A DNA stretch of 64,000 nt from Hydractinia symbiolongicarpus (GCF_029227915.1 NC_079884.1:7006001-7070000), one strand, 5' to 3'; positions 38,830 to 50,520 are shown, counted from the first letter of the stretch. Translations and numbers: made by a program. The notes: a model not told the origin generated them from the sequence alone.

Positions 38830-40335
38830 AAAACATATAACATTATGAGTAGGATGTAGAAAGCATGTCTTTATATAAACTATTCCCATATGGAACGTAC
38901 ATTCGAACAAAAAATATACTTTTTTAAAATCGAATATCGTGTAAACATAACACCTATTGTAGCTACAACATTGAATTCTTTAAAAGATAAAAGTAAGTTT
39001 CACTTCTGTTTCGCGTTTTGTTTACTTTTTTCCGTGTTTATTTACATTTAATTTACATTACAATCGAGTGTCAATACCATTCATAATGTTACAAAGATGT
39101 AAAGAACATTAATAAGATTCAGAGACTGAAGTAAAGATATCAGAAGATGTCATTGAAAGTGATGATAAAAGAATAATAAAGTGTGCATTAAAGCTGTACT
39201 GAAAGAAAAAAAGGACACTCCGTTCAAATAAAAAAGCTTAGCCAACGATGTTTAGTTACACCTGAAATATTGGGTGACAATTCAACACCAATTAGCAAAA
39301 TGCAATATAGAACTTGCAGAAGTACAATATTTGAAGATGTGAAGCGCAGATATTGAAGTAATAGATAAAATCCTCTCTTTTTGATGAAAACATTGTGTTA
39401 GGTATGAACGATATCAATGCATCATAAAACAGCTTGTTTCAAGAAAAAGACAAGGAAGTATAAGCGCTAATTAAAAAAAGGTATATCAGATAATGTTTTT
39501 TTTTTCTTTTCTAATTCATCATGAATATCAGTAACACGAACTTTTTAGTAACAAAAGTAAATTTTTCTGGAACAACCAACAGCTGTCAAAGAAAAAAGAA
39601 AGCGTGAAAACAGGTTGATTTTGTTTGATTTGTCAGCATTGAGAAAATAATGCTGGAAATTCTAACGTTTATATCCTCCACCGGGAAGAAGCATACTAAG
39701 GTTTATTCTTGATGCATAGGCAGCTTTTACGTCAGAAATGATAAGGATTCCTTTATGCACTGAGGTTTACATTTAAGAGTTGATGGATCACTTGACGATC
39801 GTTAAAAGGAAAAACAACCATGTGCCCAAGGTCAAGAATTTCAACCAGCTCGATCCCTTTAAAGCTAATGAGTCAGATGTCGAAGAAGCGAATGAGCAAT
39901 GGCAACTACTCGATCCTGACAAAGAAGTTTTTTACTAAGGTATATTTAGTAGTGTTTGGATTTGTCTGAAAATTGTTCTTTTGAGGAAGCACCGCTTTCA
40001 AATAAGCGCAGCCTTTGAGTAAGCGCTGCGGTAAACGCAGTACAAGCATCTGGTTTTAAATAAACGACGGGCCACTTAAGCAAGGATTTACAGTAAATCT
40101 AACTACTCAAAGTAGTTGTCTACGCTAGGATTTTTTTCCTGTATAATATACAGTGGTTGTGTTTTTAAATACCCAAAGAAAGCTAATCTAATTATCAATT
40201 GATCACTTTATGTATCCTTAAAGAGTTTGCTTTCCTATACTTTTGTAATCGCATTTGTAATATGTCCCCTCCTTCTTTAATCAATTCCATTGCCAGGCTT
40301 GTGAGCCAACGTTGTATAAATTATGTTATGTCGTT
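38830..40335. other. no gene recognised
   Basis: AT-rich. Fragments with coding-like composition occur near 39100-39960 but are broken by many stops. I could not recognise any family. Confidence 0.4.
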
Positions 40336-41091
40336 TTAACCCTATTCGGTCCGGGGGGGGGCGGATTCCGCCCCCCCCCTGACGGTTTTTTTTAATAACT
40401 CCTGATTGCTTTCTTATATGGCTATGATACTTACTGAGTTTCAACATTTATCTATTAGACACCTGCATGCTAAGTTTTTAGGTCCCATACCTTTCAGAGC
40501 CTTTGATATTGGCCATTACTCGAAACTACCCCTAAAATCTCTATGAAATCCTTATAATGGGGAGAATATAATAACTCCTGTTAGGAATATCCTTAGAACT
40601 TGAAACTTGCAACACAACTTTTTTTTATCAACAAGAATCATATTGAATAATTTTGGCACGTGACTAATCCGATTTCCCGATTTTTTCGGATTTTACCCGA
40701 AAATCGGAAAAAACGGATTTTCGGGCAATTTTTGGCAATTTTTTATCCGATCCATGTAAAAACCGGAAGATATGTTAAAAAAAATTATTTAGCTTTCAGA
40801 AACTTCAAACAGAATGTAAAAATTCGCTGTAGAACAAAAGTAATTATATTTTAAGCAGATAGTGGAATTTTTAACAATTTTCACGCTTCTGATGACGTTA
40901 CAGGAAATGTGCTGACGCAAGCAAAAATTTAATGCCGCCATTTTGTTTCTTTTATGACGTACTATAAGTGTGGCAAGTTTGATTCAATTTGAACAATCCT
41001 ATGAAAAGTTATTAAGGGGGGGGGGGGCGGAATCCCCCCCCCCCCCCCCGGTCATAGTATGTTCGAAAAACCCCGGACCAAATAGGGTTAA
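40336..41091. mobile_element. piggyBac-like (TTAA) MITE with G/C-run palindromes
   Basis: TTAACCCTATTCGGTCCGG on the left matches TTAACCCTATTTGGTCCGG on the right in inverted orientation (18 of 19), and TTAA is present at both borders. Subterminal G-runs and C-runs surround GCGGATTCCGC on the left and GCGGAAT on the right, giving additional inverted pairing. The element is 756 bp with no transposase. It is the longest G/C-homopolymer context in the window, and run lengths may be unreliable. Confidence 0.85.
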
Positions 41092-41299
41092 GTTATTTGT
41101 TCACACGATCATTAATTTGCTTATTTAATTCGACGCAATAAAATTCACTAAACTAACTTGATAGCATTTGGAGCCATTTTTAAAGACACAACCAAGTGAA
41201 ATTAAGAAAAGTTTGAAGTTGCTGGGGATTCTCTTTTTCATAAATGTCTTGTTTGTATCCTTTACCATCCTCCTACTTCGGTTAATCAATAATCTTGAT

Positions 41300-42175
41300 C
41301 AACACTTATCGTAAATAACGCACAATAGTCGCTCAGCTAGACAAACGCCGATTTTTATATATTCAAAGTTAACCCTACTATACCTGACCTTTTTTGGCCT
41401 TTGTAACCCTGGGGGGGGGGGGGGGCACAAAGTGCCCGCGGGTCATAAATCATGAACCACTTGTGCTAAAGTAATGAAACTTGGCTCAATTGGAGAATGT
41501 CTTAGTACAAACTCAATCCAGGTAAGAAATATTTTGATGACGTCATAGGGATTAGAAATGACGTCACATATCACACATGTCATTGTCATTAAACTTGGCA
41601 TATATGTAGCACAGGACATTTAGAGATAATCGAGGTAAGGAAAACAATTTGCTGGATCGATATTTTCTTCAAATCTGGTCTGCTTTTTGACCCTGGTAAC
41701 GATATATCACCTTAGCAACACCTTGGTTACCACTTAGTAACCAACATACATGTAATAAATAATTATATACTACATCTACTATAATACTACTATAATACAA
41801 TATCTTATGACATTCTAACATGAATGTCAACAATTTTCAAAATTCCAAAAAATTTACCCCCGTCCAAAAAAGCAATACCACCAGCAAAGTACAAAAATTT
41901 TTTTCCCAAATTTTTTTTTTTCAACAGAAGCAATAATAAAAGTTAGGAATAGTCACAAAATTTTAGCACTTAGTCACATGTGTATCTAAAGTTATGCCTA
42001 GTCAAAATAGCCGCGGGCACTTTGTGCCCCCCCCCCCCCCAGGTATAATAGGGTTAAGCAGAAAGGATCGATTCACACTTTTATGGTCTCTGGTATGGGT
42101 CGGCCGAGGTTTAAACCCAATACCCTCTTACCCTCTGCACTGGACGGAGAACGCTCTACCACAGAAGGCCACCAG
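41300..42175 (-). mobile_element. tRNA-derived SINE split by a TTAA MITE
   Basis: The head (about 42060-42172, minus strand) has GTGGTAGAGCG (A box) and a GGTTTAAACC-type B-box region, matching the SINE at 17400-17590. The continuation of the SINE body (GTCGCT.A.CT.GACAA.CGCC) lies on the other side of the MITE, at about 41325-41372. In the intact sister copy these two parts are joined through a single TTAA. Confidence 0.75.
41369..42057. mobile_element. piggyBac-like (TTAA) MITE inserted in a SINE
   Basis: The left end is TTAACCCTACTATACCTG and the right end, inverted, is TTAACCCTATTATACCTG. A long G-run followed by GCACAAAGTGCCCGCGG occurs inside both ends in inverted orientation. The element is 689 bp, non-coding apart from a shadow frame at 41994-42245. 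TTAA at each border, plus the uninterrupted SINE copy at 17.4-17.6 kb, establishes the target. Confidence 0.9.
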
Positions 42176-42179
42176 TCGG

Positions 42180-42837
42180 TTTAGGTTACTTTTTGAGAAA
42201 TATATTTCGCCAACTTCGTGTCCAGGGCACTTAACCTTTTCGTAATAACAGCTATAGGAGTGCACCCTGGGAAGGAGAATTAATGTTCCCATCATTAGGC
42301 TGATATGTCAATATCTGCTGCTAAACTAGTTGGTAGGCGTCAATGAGTACAGCGTGTTTAATTAGAGTGTGTTATTAACGGTTGGAAGTTTAGCTTATAA
42401 CATCAGTCTTTTATTTTCAGAAGCTGAAAGAAAGAAACCCGGGTAATCACTCTATTTAATCAAAGCAAAAAACGTTTTTGTGTGTGATTTTAATCTTTTT
42501 TTGCTGTTATAACAGAATATAATTTACTTAACGACTTATCAAGCTTTGGATCAACAGCTTAGCGACTTTCCTATTGATTTGACAATAACAAACTTTGAAT
42601 ATATGACACTTCAAAAAACAGCTAAAAACCTACACACAAAAGAGTTAAACATTTTCTGAATGTATCATGTATTCGATAACTATTAACTACTCGGAGCTTA
42701 ATTGTGACATAAGTTTAACATAGCTATCACATGAAAGGACAACGACAGTCTTTAAATTAGCTAATTAAATTTTTGATATTAAACATAAATAAGTGGCTAG
42801 ATGTTTAAAGCTTGGAAGAAAGACTATATTTTTCAAC
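42180..42837. other. 5' flank of the lectin-receptor gene
   Basis: AT-rich, about 650 bp, without repeats or open frames of note. The promoter must lie here, but no clear TATA/initiator pair was identified. Confidence 0.4.
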
Positions 42838-44408
42838 ATGAGAGGAGGGATTTTGTTCATCTTGTTTATTAACGTAGCTGGTAATAATAGTCGAGAGAAA
42901 CCAGGTAGTGTTATACATACAAAACATAGAACTGATAAAAGACATAGTAAGTATTATTGTGTTTGCTTTGAATTATTTTTTCCATAGTTTGTCTCTTCCC
43001 TCCTCCACAGGAATTCTAAGTTGATTGTTAGGTTCCGTCCTGATATAAGAAAGCTAAGAGCGCCTGAGAAGGAAATTGAGTTGTGTCGTTCTTACTGACC
43101 TTTCTTGAAAAAATTAGTTCTCGCGAAAAATAATTTTCTTGGTAGTTAAAATTACTTCTCGTGTTTATCCGCATATTAAGCTCATACATGGTTATGATAA
43201 TAACCGCTGAATGATTAAAACCGCGTTTTTTATTCGCATTTCTTAGACTGCGTAGGATGGGTTCACATAAAAGAAAACTGTTACAAAGTTTACACGGATG
43301 AGAAATATTTCTCATCTGCTGAAAATATCTGCTTAAGAGAAAAAGCACACTTGGTTTCAATTTCAAATATCGTTGAAAATAACCATATAAGTGAGATTAC
43401 TAATGGCGCTGAAGTATGGATTGGACTCAAAAAACAAAAATCGAAATTTATCTGGCTCGATGGATATTCTAAATTTCGAAATTGGATGTTTTTCACATCT
43501 ATAAACAAAGGAATATGTGTAAAGATGATTTCCGGAGGAGGTTGGGTTGATACATCCTGCTATGAAATGCTTCCCTTTGTCTGTAAAAAAAGTAAGTAGG
43601 AATTTTGTAGAATTCCAATTGTGTAATAGCAAAGAGGTAAAATAACCTACAATCATAGCACTTATGTCAATCCCTACAAGTTAGTTATAGATCGGATAAA
43701 CTTGGCTTTGATTAAGTCAAAATCTTTCTATCTTTTTGAACTGCTCACATATTATCCTTTAAAGAACTCGACATAAACAAATATAATTACATCAGCTGTA
43801 CTATGGCTATGTTTGTTTTAGAGATAAAGTATCCTGTGGATACAGAGAGCATGCATTTGGCGGTGATTATCATAGCTCCATCAATCCTACTCAGTATAAT
43901 GTTACTTATCATTATTCCTATGTTTATAAACAGTTACCGACGCGAAGTTATGGTAATGAAAAAGATGCATGATATAGAGATAATTAATGAGGTAATAGCG
44001 CGCCGTAACGAAGCAGATAGTACACTTTTTGCAGATGATAAAGCAATAATCCAGTCTAATAAAGGTAGTCCTGATTGCAGTATTAAAACTAACGGAACAT
44101 CTGAAGATTCAAATGAGATTGTAGATGAAGACAATAAACAAATCGATGATATTTTAAATTCATACCATAATATCTTCTATATTCACGACGAAGAGTCATC
44201 TACCAAGTTTAGAACGAATTTATTATCAGACAGGGAATGCAACGCTCATGGAACGACTCGAGATTTTGACGAGACGGAAGGAGAAATTAAAACCGTAATT
44301 AGAAACGGTATGATTAAAAATGCCCATCAATATATTTATGATTCTGATCTCGAAAGAAGCTATAAAGCGGAAATTGTAGAAGACTATATTCAGATATCTG
44401 TTTTATAA
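42838..44408 (+). CDS. single-pass C-type lectin-like receptor (3 exons)
   Basis: Exons 42838-42946, 43247-43591 and 43822-44408 join in phase (1, then 1) with GTAAGT donors and T-rich AG acceptors, giving 346 residues. Residues 1-17 form a signal peptide (MRGGILFILFINVAG). Residues 37-151 are a C-type lectin-like domain with six cysteines (long form): CVGW, NCY, NIC, WIGL, FIWLDG, NW, GICVKM, GGWVDTSC, FVCKK. The EPN/QPD calcium-sugar motif is absent and WND is WVD, so classical sugar binding is doubtful. Residues 164-187 are a membrane helix. A tail of about 159 residues follows, acidic, with several tyrosines: SYHNI, QYIYDSDL, SYKAEI and the near-terminal VEDYIQI. The last resembles a hemITAM or YxxI sorting/SH2 motif. 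The start is the first in-frame ATG and gives a proper signal peptide. Family role: cell-surface recognition and signalling. Ligand unknown. Confidence 0.88.
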
Positions 44409-44409
44409 A

Positions 44410-44870
44410 TAATAAGTTGACTTTTTTGCCTTAAATAATCGAACTATTGTCATAATTCTACTTTGGAATTTCCGTTGGTTTATATATTAGTAAAGACATT
44501 TTCCGATAACTTCTCTCTTAGTTATGACTATCAATTGTAACTTTATTTATAATAGCCCAGTCGGTCTGCCTAAGTCTCATCTTCTTTAAGTATCGCATTT
44601 CGCTTGTCTCACTATTTGCTGTACCATGTTGCGCGAAGAAAGACAATCAATGGCTTTTATTACAGATATCAGCTGGGTGACCCGGTATCGAAACGTCGAG
44701 TTAAGCCACAAGTAACTGTGCGACCTGCTGTTGAACGCCCTGGAGAGTGTCTAATAAGAATTGAAAGATATGTCTTACATTCAGGTGGAGTGCTTTAGTA
44801 CAAGTATGTAGTATGTCGTAAAAAGTGCACACAACCTTATTGTGTTTCAGTTGTAATATATTCTTCAATG
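44410..44870. other. 3' flank of the lectin gene; no further gene
   Basis: A small frame (44604-44798) has no start context, partner exon or recognisable motif. The flank probably contains the 3' UTR of the receptor gene. Confidence 0.4.
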
Positions 44871-44879
44871 GATAACTTT

Positions 44880-45400
44880 TCTGCTACTTTAGTCGAAAAA
44901 AAAAACAGAGTTTACAACCCAGTGTTACCCATCATAGCCAAAACAATCGATCACAATTTTTTATTTTGCGTAATAAGTAAAGGTTTAAAAACTAATTGTG
45001 ACACCAAACTGACTGCTTCGTACAGTTAAATGTCCTACGTGCCTATAGGCGTCATTTTTAAAAAAACTTATTACAGCTTTGGTTTAAACAAAAAAAAAGA
45101 AACAACTGCTGTTAACAAGTGACTGAGCGCTTAGTCCAGGTGTTGCGCATGTGTATAGGTGAAATACCCTTTCCCAAAAAAAACATTTTATAGTTTCGGT
45201 TTAAATAAAAACACGGAAAACAGTCCGTCGTTACCCCGTCCAGCTAAAAAAACACTCAACAACTTTATTTTGCGACAAAGTTTTCACGACAGTAATAAAA
45301 GGTTACCCACCCAGCTACATTGTGTATAAGTATTATTGATTAAGAATTTTTTTGTAGCTAGCCAAATTGCATTTGGCTACTTTTACTCTTCAGCCAGAGA
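44880..45400 (-). repeat. inverted copy of the repeat at 47580-48240
   Basis: On the minus strand, blocks such as GCCTATACAC, GCTTAGTC and TTAACAGCAGTTG with adjacent wording match the plus-strand repeat at 47580-48240 and those at 54330-54800 and 55450-55800. It is probably the body of a Helitron-type element in reverse. Confidence 0.55.
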
Positions 45401-45409
45401 TAGCTAAAG

Positions 45410-46330
45410 AGCTAGCTAGAAAGCCACAGACCTAACATAAAACAAAACAATAATATACCAACACAATAAGAAAAAAACCGCTAGACCGGCTCTAGCAGGA
45501 TGCAGCCTTGATATCTACGTTTGTAGCCACACTCTTAAAATTGTTTGTGTAAAATTTATCCATGACTAGAAAACGCAAATGAAGAGAATATCTTAAACGT
45601 TGACAGAACTGAAATTTAAGCAGTTAAATAATTATACTAATTGAACCAAATATTTTCTTTCGCTTAAAAACTTTTCGCTCTGCAACGTGGTGAACAATAA
45701 CGTACGAGTCTTTTGGAAGGAATCTGTCGTACCTTAACCCCTGAAGCTCGGTTTAGTTGAACAAAACACGAAAATAAAAATATTGAAGGAGTATCTAGCA
45801 TAGCTCATGAAATAATATCAAAATAACAGTTTATAACAATATTTTTGATCAAATTCGTCACGCAGTCTTCATTCTTTCCCAATATCACGAATATCAAGAT
45901 ACGCACATAATCAAGATACGCAGGGCTAGGTTGTGGGGTCAAGTCGGACTTTAAAAATCGTGACGTTACGGCAATTGCTTCAAAGAATAAAAAGATGAAA
46001 AAGAAGAAGAAGGAGAGAAAAAAGACCGCCCGTTTTAACAAAATCTCGGATGTAATCTAAAATCTTAATAACAATAAAAAAATAATCTTTTTGCACGATA
46101 TTTCAGCGAACGAGAGAAAAAACACATAGGCTTTTGTACTGTAAAGGTGAAACATAAGCAAAAAACTTTACTCTTTTCTGAGTAAGAATATACAAATTTC
46201 ACGTACCTAACAATAGTGCAAGAAAATCTCAACTGAATCTTTCTAGGAGAGAAATGAATTTAAATGGAAAAACGTTTTTTAAGCCGTTTACACTTTCAGA
46301 GCTAAACTTTCCCTTAAATATGAAGTTAAA
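45410..46330. other. no gene recognised
   Basis: AT-rich. An A/G-rich stretch near 45985-46020 creates a spurious minus-strand frame of phenylalanines. Confidence 0.4.
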
Positions 46331-46339
46331 TATGTTTTT

Positions 46340-46506
46340 TCTTCAACCTGAACATATTCTTTTTTGTAAGAATATGCTCAGGGTCAGTTAAGAATATCTT
46401 AAGAATATGACCAACTTCAATTGTTTGTTGTAAACATAAAAAGAATTTGTCAATAGCTATAGCAACTTATAGCAAGCATTATTTTCTTAAGGTATTATAT
46501 ATTTTA
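46340..46506 (+). repeat. left part of the old dispersed repeat, cut by Helitron insertions
   Basis: Matches 24000-24150 (GAACATATTCTTTTTTGTAAG onward). The match stops at 46506, exactly where an inverted Helitron end begins, and resumes at about 49910. Confidence 0.8.
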
Positions 46507-46600
46507 CTAGTCGATAAGGCCCGTGGAAAAATCCACTTAGGAAAAAGGCCAAGGAAAAATACGTTGTTTTAGGTGTTTTGCTGACGTCAGTAATACATAT
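46507..46600 (-). mobile_element. 3' end of a Helitron-type element, reverse orientation
   Basis: Read on the minus strand: GTGGATTTTTCCACGGG, then CCTTATCGA, then CTAG, then T. This is the same terminus as at 23383. The element's other end could not be located within 46.6-48.2 kb. Confidence 0.7.
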
Positions 46601-46699
46601 ACAAAAAAAATGTTCTTATAATTTTACATCAAATGTCAAATCGCATTAAATCCTCCACACAAATCATACACAAAATAAAAAAGAACAGCTTCAAGGTGT

Positions 46700-46820
46700 A
46701 AAAAGTTACAACAACGAGACTCACAACATCGACACTCACAACACCAATACTCACAAAAGCGAAAGTAAGAACACCGACTGTTACAACACCGACAGTCACA
46801 ACACGGATAATAACAATCTC
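46700..46820 (+). repeat. degenerate 18-bp minisatellite
   Basis: ACAACACCGACAGTCACA-type units are repeated about six times with substitutions. The minus-strand frame across it encodes only Val/Ser/Thr repeats. Confidence 0.7.
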
Positions 46821-47579
46821 AGAAATAACGCATTTCAAATATGTACATCTTATAAGTGATTATGTTGAAAACCCTCAGTATTTTATTCTGAAATGTCAAA
46901 AAGTAGGCTTGCAAGTGTTAGCACAAATCAACAAATATAAGTTATTTTACACATTTTAAATATTGTCATTCCCTTAAAAGCCTATACAAAAATATGAAAA
47001 AGCCATAAAATTTAAATCTAGAAAAATCAGTTATTTCGGTTGGATACCATCCTCTCCCACAAACATTTACACAAAATGTAAAAATCAACCAGTTAAGAAC
47101 ACAAAAATTTCCTTTTTAATTCCGTACTGCCCTTTACCAACAATTTTAAGCCTAAATGTAAAAAAATCAACAACATTGTTGACGGTTTTGTGAGAAACAC
47201 ATCTAAATCAACAAAAAATTTTTTAACCCGCCCAAGTCATAAACCCACGTAAATTTCCAATCCAATGTAAAAAATCCCTGTAAAAAAACTTGCATTTTAC
47301 ATGTAGGCTGACAAAAGTTTAACGGGATGTCAGAAACAAAACAATAAAAATAACTTAACACAGACACTTTAAATTCTATAAAATTTGTTCCACTTGTCAT
47401 ATTGTGGTCCCGTTGTAAAAATTATACTCTATGGGCATAACAATGAGTCACACCATCCTAAAAGTTCAAGGAAGATTTTGTAGCTAGCTTGTTACATCAT
47501 AATTCGTGTTCATAAAAGAAGAGATAGGTTAGAGCTAGCTAAGCTTGGGATGGAGCCTTAAAGCTAACATGAGCTATCA

Positions 47580-48255
47580 GCTAACAGTTTTTCTGGAAAA
47601 GGGTATTACGCCTATACGCCTGTTTAACTCTGTTTGTGCTAAGCGCTTTGCCCACTGTTAACAATGGACTGTTATTTGAAAAAGCTGTAACGCCTATGCG
47701 CATGTGCGACATGGTTTACCTGTAATAAATGGGTAGTCAACTGTGACAATTAATTTTTAAACTTTCTTGGGAATTACGCCTGTACGAAGTTGCAACACTG
47801 TTTACCTGGACTAACCGCTTAACCCTGTCTTAGCAATGGACCGTTTTTTATTTTTTTTATTTAAACAGAGTCTATGAGAAAGTCTTTTTCAAAAGGGTAT
47901 TATCCCTATACGCCTGTACAACACCGTTTAAATGTAGTAAGCACTCAGCCCGGTGTCACGATGAATTTTTAACTTTTACAAAAACTGTTTGTAAGCTCTC
48001 CTTTTATTTCAGCTATCGTTGCGGGAAGTTATTTTATAAAAAATATGTTACAGTTGCGACAGTAACACGGTGCATGTGGTTCACTTGATTTACAACAAAC
48101 TGTATACCTGTACTGAAGCGGTCCACCTGATCATGTGGCACAGTTTGTCGTCTGTCTGTCTCTGCGCAAGATGGCACCTCAAGTAGCGAGACATACTAAA
48201 TGCGGTATATAAAGGACGGGCGACCCCGTGGATTTTTCCACGGGTTAACGACTAG
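47580..48255 (+). mobile_element. non-autonomous Helitron-type element (3' part certain)
   Basis: Ends with the perfect hairpin CCCGTGGATTTTTCCACGGG (48225-48244), then TTAACGACTAG (CTAG 48252-48255). The next element begins TCTCTATT without a spacer. The 5' limit is approximate. Confidence 0.75.
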
Positions 48256-49133
48256 TCTCTATTATAATAGCCGTATTCCGTCTGTGTGTTTGTGCGCGAG
48301 AAATGCGTTGTGTTACGTACACACGAAATTGCGCACAGCTCTTTGATCTTTTTGCGACACTATTTAAAAATTTTATTTTTATTTTGTCTTTCGCGTAGTT
48401 TCACAAAAGTTTAACTAAAAAAGTTTCTTATACAAAATTTATGGCTAATTAACTTTTATTGTTCCTTTTATTGTTTTATTGTTCAGCCTTAAATAAGTAC
48501 ACGGTCAAAGTTGCGGACAATTAACATTGCGTTGTCTATTTCATTAAATAAGTTTTAATTATTCGCGCCTTTTTAAGGAAATTAACAGAAACAAGTTTTT
48601 GATAATGGGAGGAGAACAATAATTTTTAAAAAGACTTTGTACGTGATTTTTTGTTTGTTCTTAACATAAATTTGGAATTTATTTTGTAAATTTTGTTTTA
48701 TCTTTAACCATTTACATGTTTTATGACAACAATAAACCTGGATGTGCTTTTTTTTGCTGAAATTATTATGTTTTAACTGAACAAAAAAAGTAGGAAAATG
48801 TCAAATTTAGTTTTTCAAAAGCTATTTGCAAGAGAGGCCTCTATCTTAACTCCAATCAGGTCGTAAAAATGCGCAAATTATTATTCAAAAAATGAATTTT
48901 GCGAGAAACCGGCGTTACACTACTTTCGATAAATTATACTAGAAAAAAAGAAAAATGTGTAGTTTAAACTGCTTCCGTGCCTATAACTGTAAATTTCCAG
49001 GCACCATGACTGCTACAGAGTAATTTTATAACAGGTGCGCGAAATAACTTAATAACAGGTGCGCAAAATAATTACGTTGGCTAATTCCCGTGGATTGTTC
49101 CACGGGTTAACGTGTTACGGGTTAACGGGTTAG
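48256..49133 (+). mobile_element. non-autonomous Helitron-type element, 878 bp
   Basis: Starts TCTCTATTATAATAGCCGT and ends with hairpin CCCGTGGATTGTTCCACGGG (49087-49106) and a TTAG terminus (variant of CTAG). A 23-bp direct repeat (AACAGGTGCGC...AAATAA) lies near 49030-49065. No coding capacity. Confidence 0.8.
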
Positions 49134-49310
49134 TCTCTATTATAATAGCCGTATTCCGTCTGTCTGTCTCTGCGCGGAACCCCCGCTGAGTTAGAAAATT
49201 ATGTCACGGAAACACGAATATCAAATGCGATATATTTTTATCCACTTTGTTGCCACGGGTAAATATAATGGACGGGCTAACCCGTGGATTTTTCCACGGG
49301 CAATGACTAG
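49134..49310 (+). mobile_element. non-autonomous Helitron-type element, 177 bp
   Basis: Starts TCTCTATTATAATAGCCGT. Hairpin CCCGTGGATTTTTCCACGGG at 49281-49300, then CAATGACTAG to the end. It differs from the next element by a single base in 177. Confidence 0.93.
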
Positions 49311-49487
49311 TCTCTATTATAATAGCCGTATTCTGTCTGTCTGTCTCTGCGCGGAACCCCCGCTGAGTTAGAAAATTATGTCACGGAAACACGAATATCA
49401 AATGCGATATATTTTTATCCACTTTGTTGCCACGGGTAAATATAATGGACGGGCTAACCCGTGGATTTTTCCACGGGCAATGACTAG
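49311..49487 (+). mobile_element. non-autonomous Helitron-type element, 177 bp (near-identical twin)
   Basis: Abuts the previous element directly after CTAG and differs from it at one position (CCG versus CTG near base 24). Hairpin at 49458-49477, terminus CTAG 49484-49487. A frame of 82 codons across its right part is not a gene. Confidence 0.93.
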
Positions 49488-49909
49488 TCTATATAATAAT
49501 ACGCCAGTTCCATGTGTAACAGGCAAAGTGGATGTGTTGTTTTTTCTAAAGAAAAAGCCGCGGTATTATGTCACTTTTGCTAAACTTTTATTTTTATTCT
49601 GTCTTTTGCGTGCTTTTTCAAATTGATTTAAAATTTTTGTTTTAAAAAAGTCACGGATAATTTATTTTATTGTTCTTATAAAAACCTTTGTGCAATGATG
49701 TTATTACACATAAGTCACGGGTAATTAATTTTTCTTATTTCCTTAAGCACTTATCCATAGTTAACATATTGGTTTTATTTATTCCCGCTTGAATGGAATT
49801 AACAACAATCGTTTTGACGAAAAGAACAATAAATCTTATGGTTAATTTGGGTCACTATTTCGTTGTTTTTTTAATCTGTAGTGGATTTTTCCACGGGACT
49901 AAATACTAG
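49488..49909 (+). mobile_element. non-autonomous Helitron-type element, 422 bp
   Basis: Starts TCTATATAATAATACGCC and ends with GTGGATTTTTCCAC (49881-49894), GGGACTAAATACTAG and then T. Its early sequence GTAACAGGCAAAGTGGATGT is shared with the element starting at 55803. Confidence 0.88.
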
Positions 49910-50520
49910 TATTAAGAATAATTGGGATATGATTTGTCAATAAAGTTAAGAACATGAAGGCTGAAACGAAAAAAGAAAATCCTTATAAAATGCAGTGCGT
50001 ATATCCTAGAGAATAATTTATTTAAAATGTAAAAAGATTTTTCCGTTGTTACTGATTTTTACGCTACGAAATGATTGGTGTTGTTATAACAAACCCTAAA
50101 CAAAGTTAAATCAGTGTTTACATCTGTTACGTGACGATCGATGGAGGTTTTTCAATATTCTTTTTTGTGTGACTTAACGACTTTTTCTAATGTCTGGTAT
50201 ACTATTTTTTCTGGTGTACTTCTGGCATGGCAAAGCAGTTATATAGTGTTAGCAGAATTAGCTTTTTACATAACCGTTGTTAGACACCTTTGATTTTGTT
50301 ACATCATCTGCACTTTTATTTCTATTTATTTTTATTATGTTGTTAGGTCTGCTTATATTTTTAAACGTTTTGGTTTAGCGGGTATAAATACAATGCATAT
50401 TTAGAGCAACCTCAATCCCAAGGCTTTTTTCTCTTTTATTATTATTTTTGTTATTGCTGTTTTTTGGACGTTTTGTTTCAACAGGAAATTGTGACTTTTA
50501 AATATTCAAATTACTGTGTT
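49910..50520 (+). repeat. right part of the old dispersed repeat
   Basis: Resumes the match to 24180-24960 (AAGTTAAGAACA, GGCATGGCAAAGCA, GATTTTGTTACA, GGGTATAAATA). Together with 46340-46506 it forms one copy interrupted by about 3.4 kb of Helitron-type elements. Confidence 0.8.

Noticed and set aside
41994-42245. Plus-strand frame with a run of prolines
   Set aside because: It crosses the end of a MITE (C-run) and a SINE, has no independent coding signal, and depends on homopolymer length.
43363-44134. Minus-strand frames opposite the lectin gene
   Set aside because: Shadows of well-supported plus-strand exons 43247-43591 and 43822-44408.
45805-46041. Minus-strand frame beginning MLKRAVFFLSFFFFF
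   Set aside because: Created by an A/G-rich low-complexity stretch. No partner exon, and the hydrophobic run is homopolymeric.
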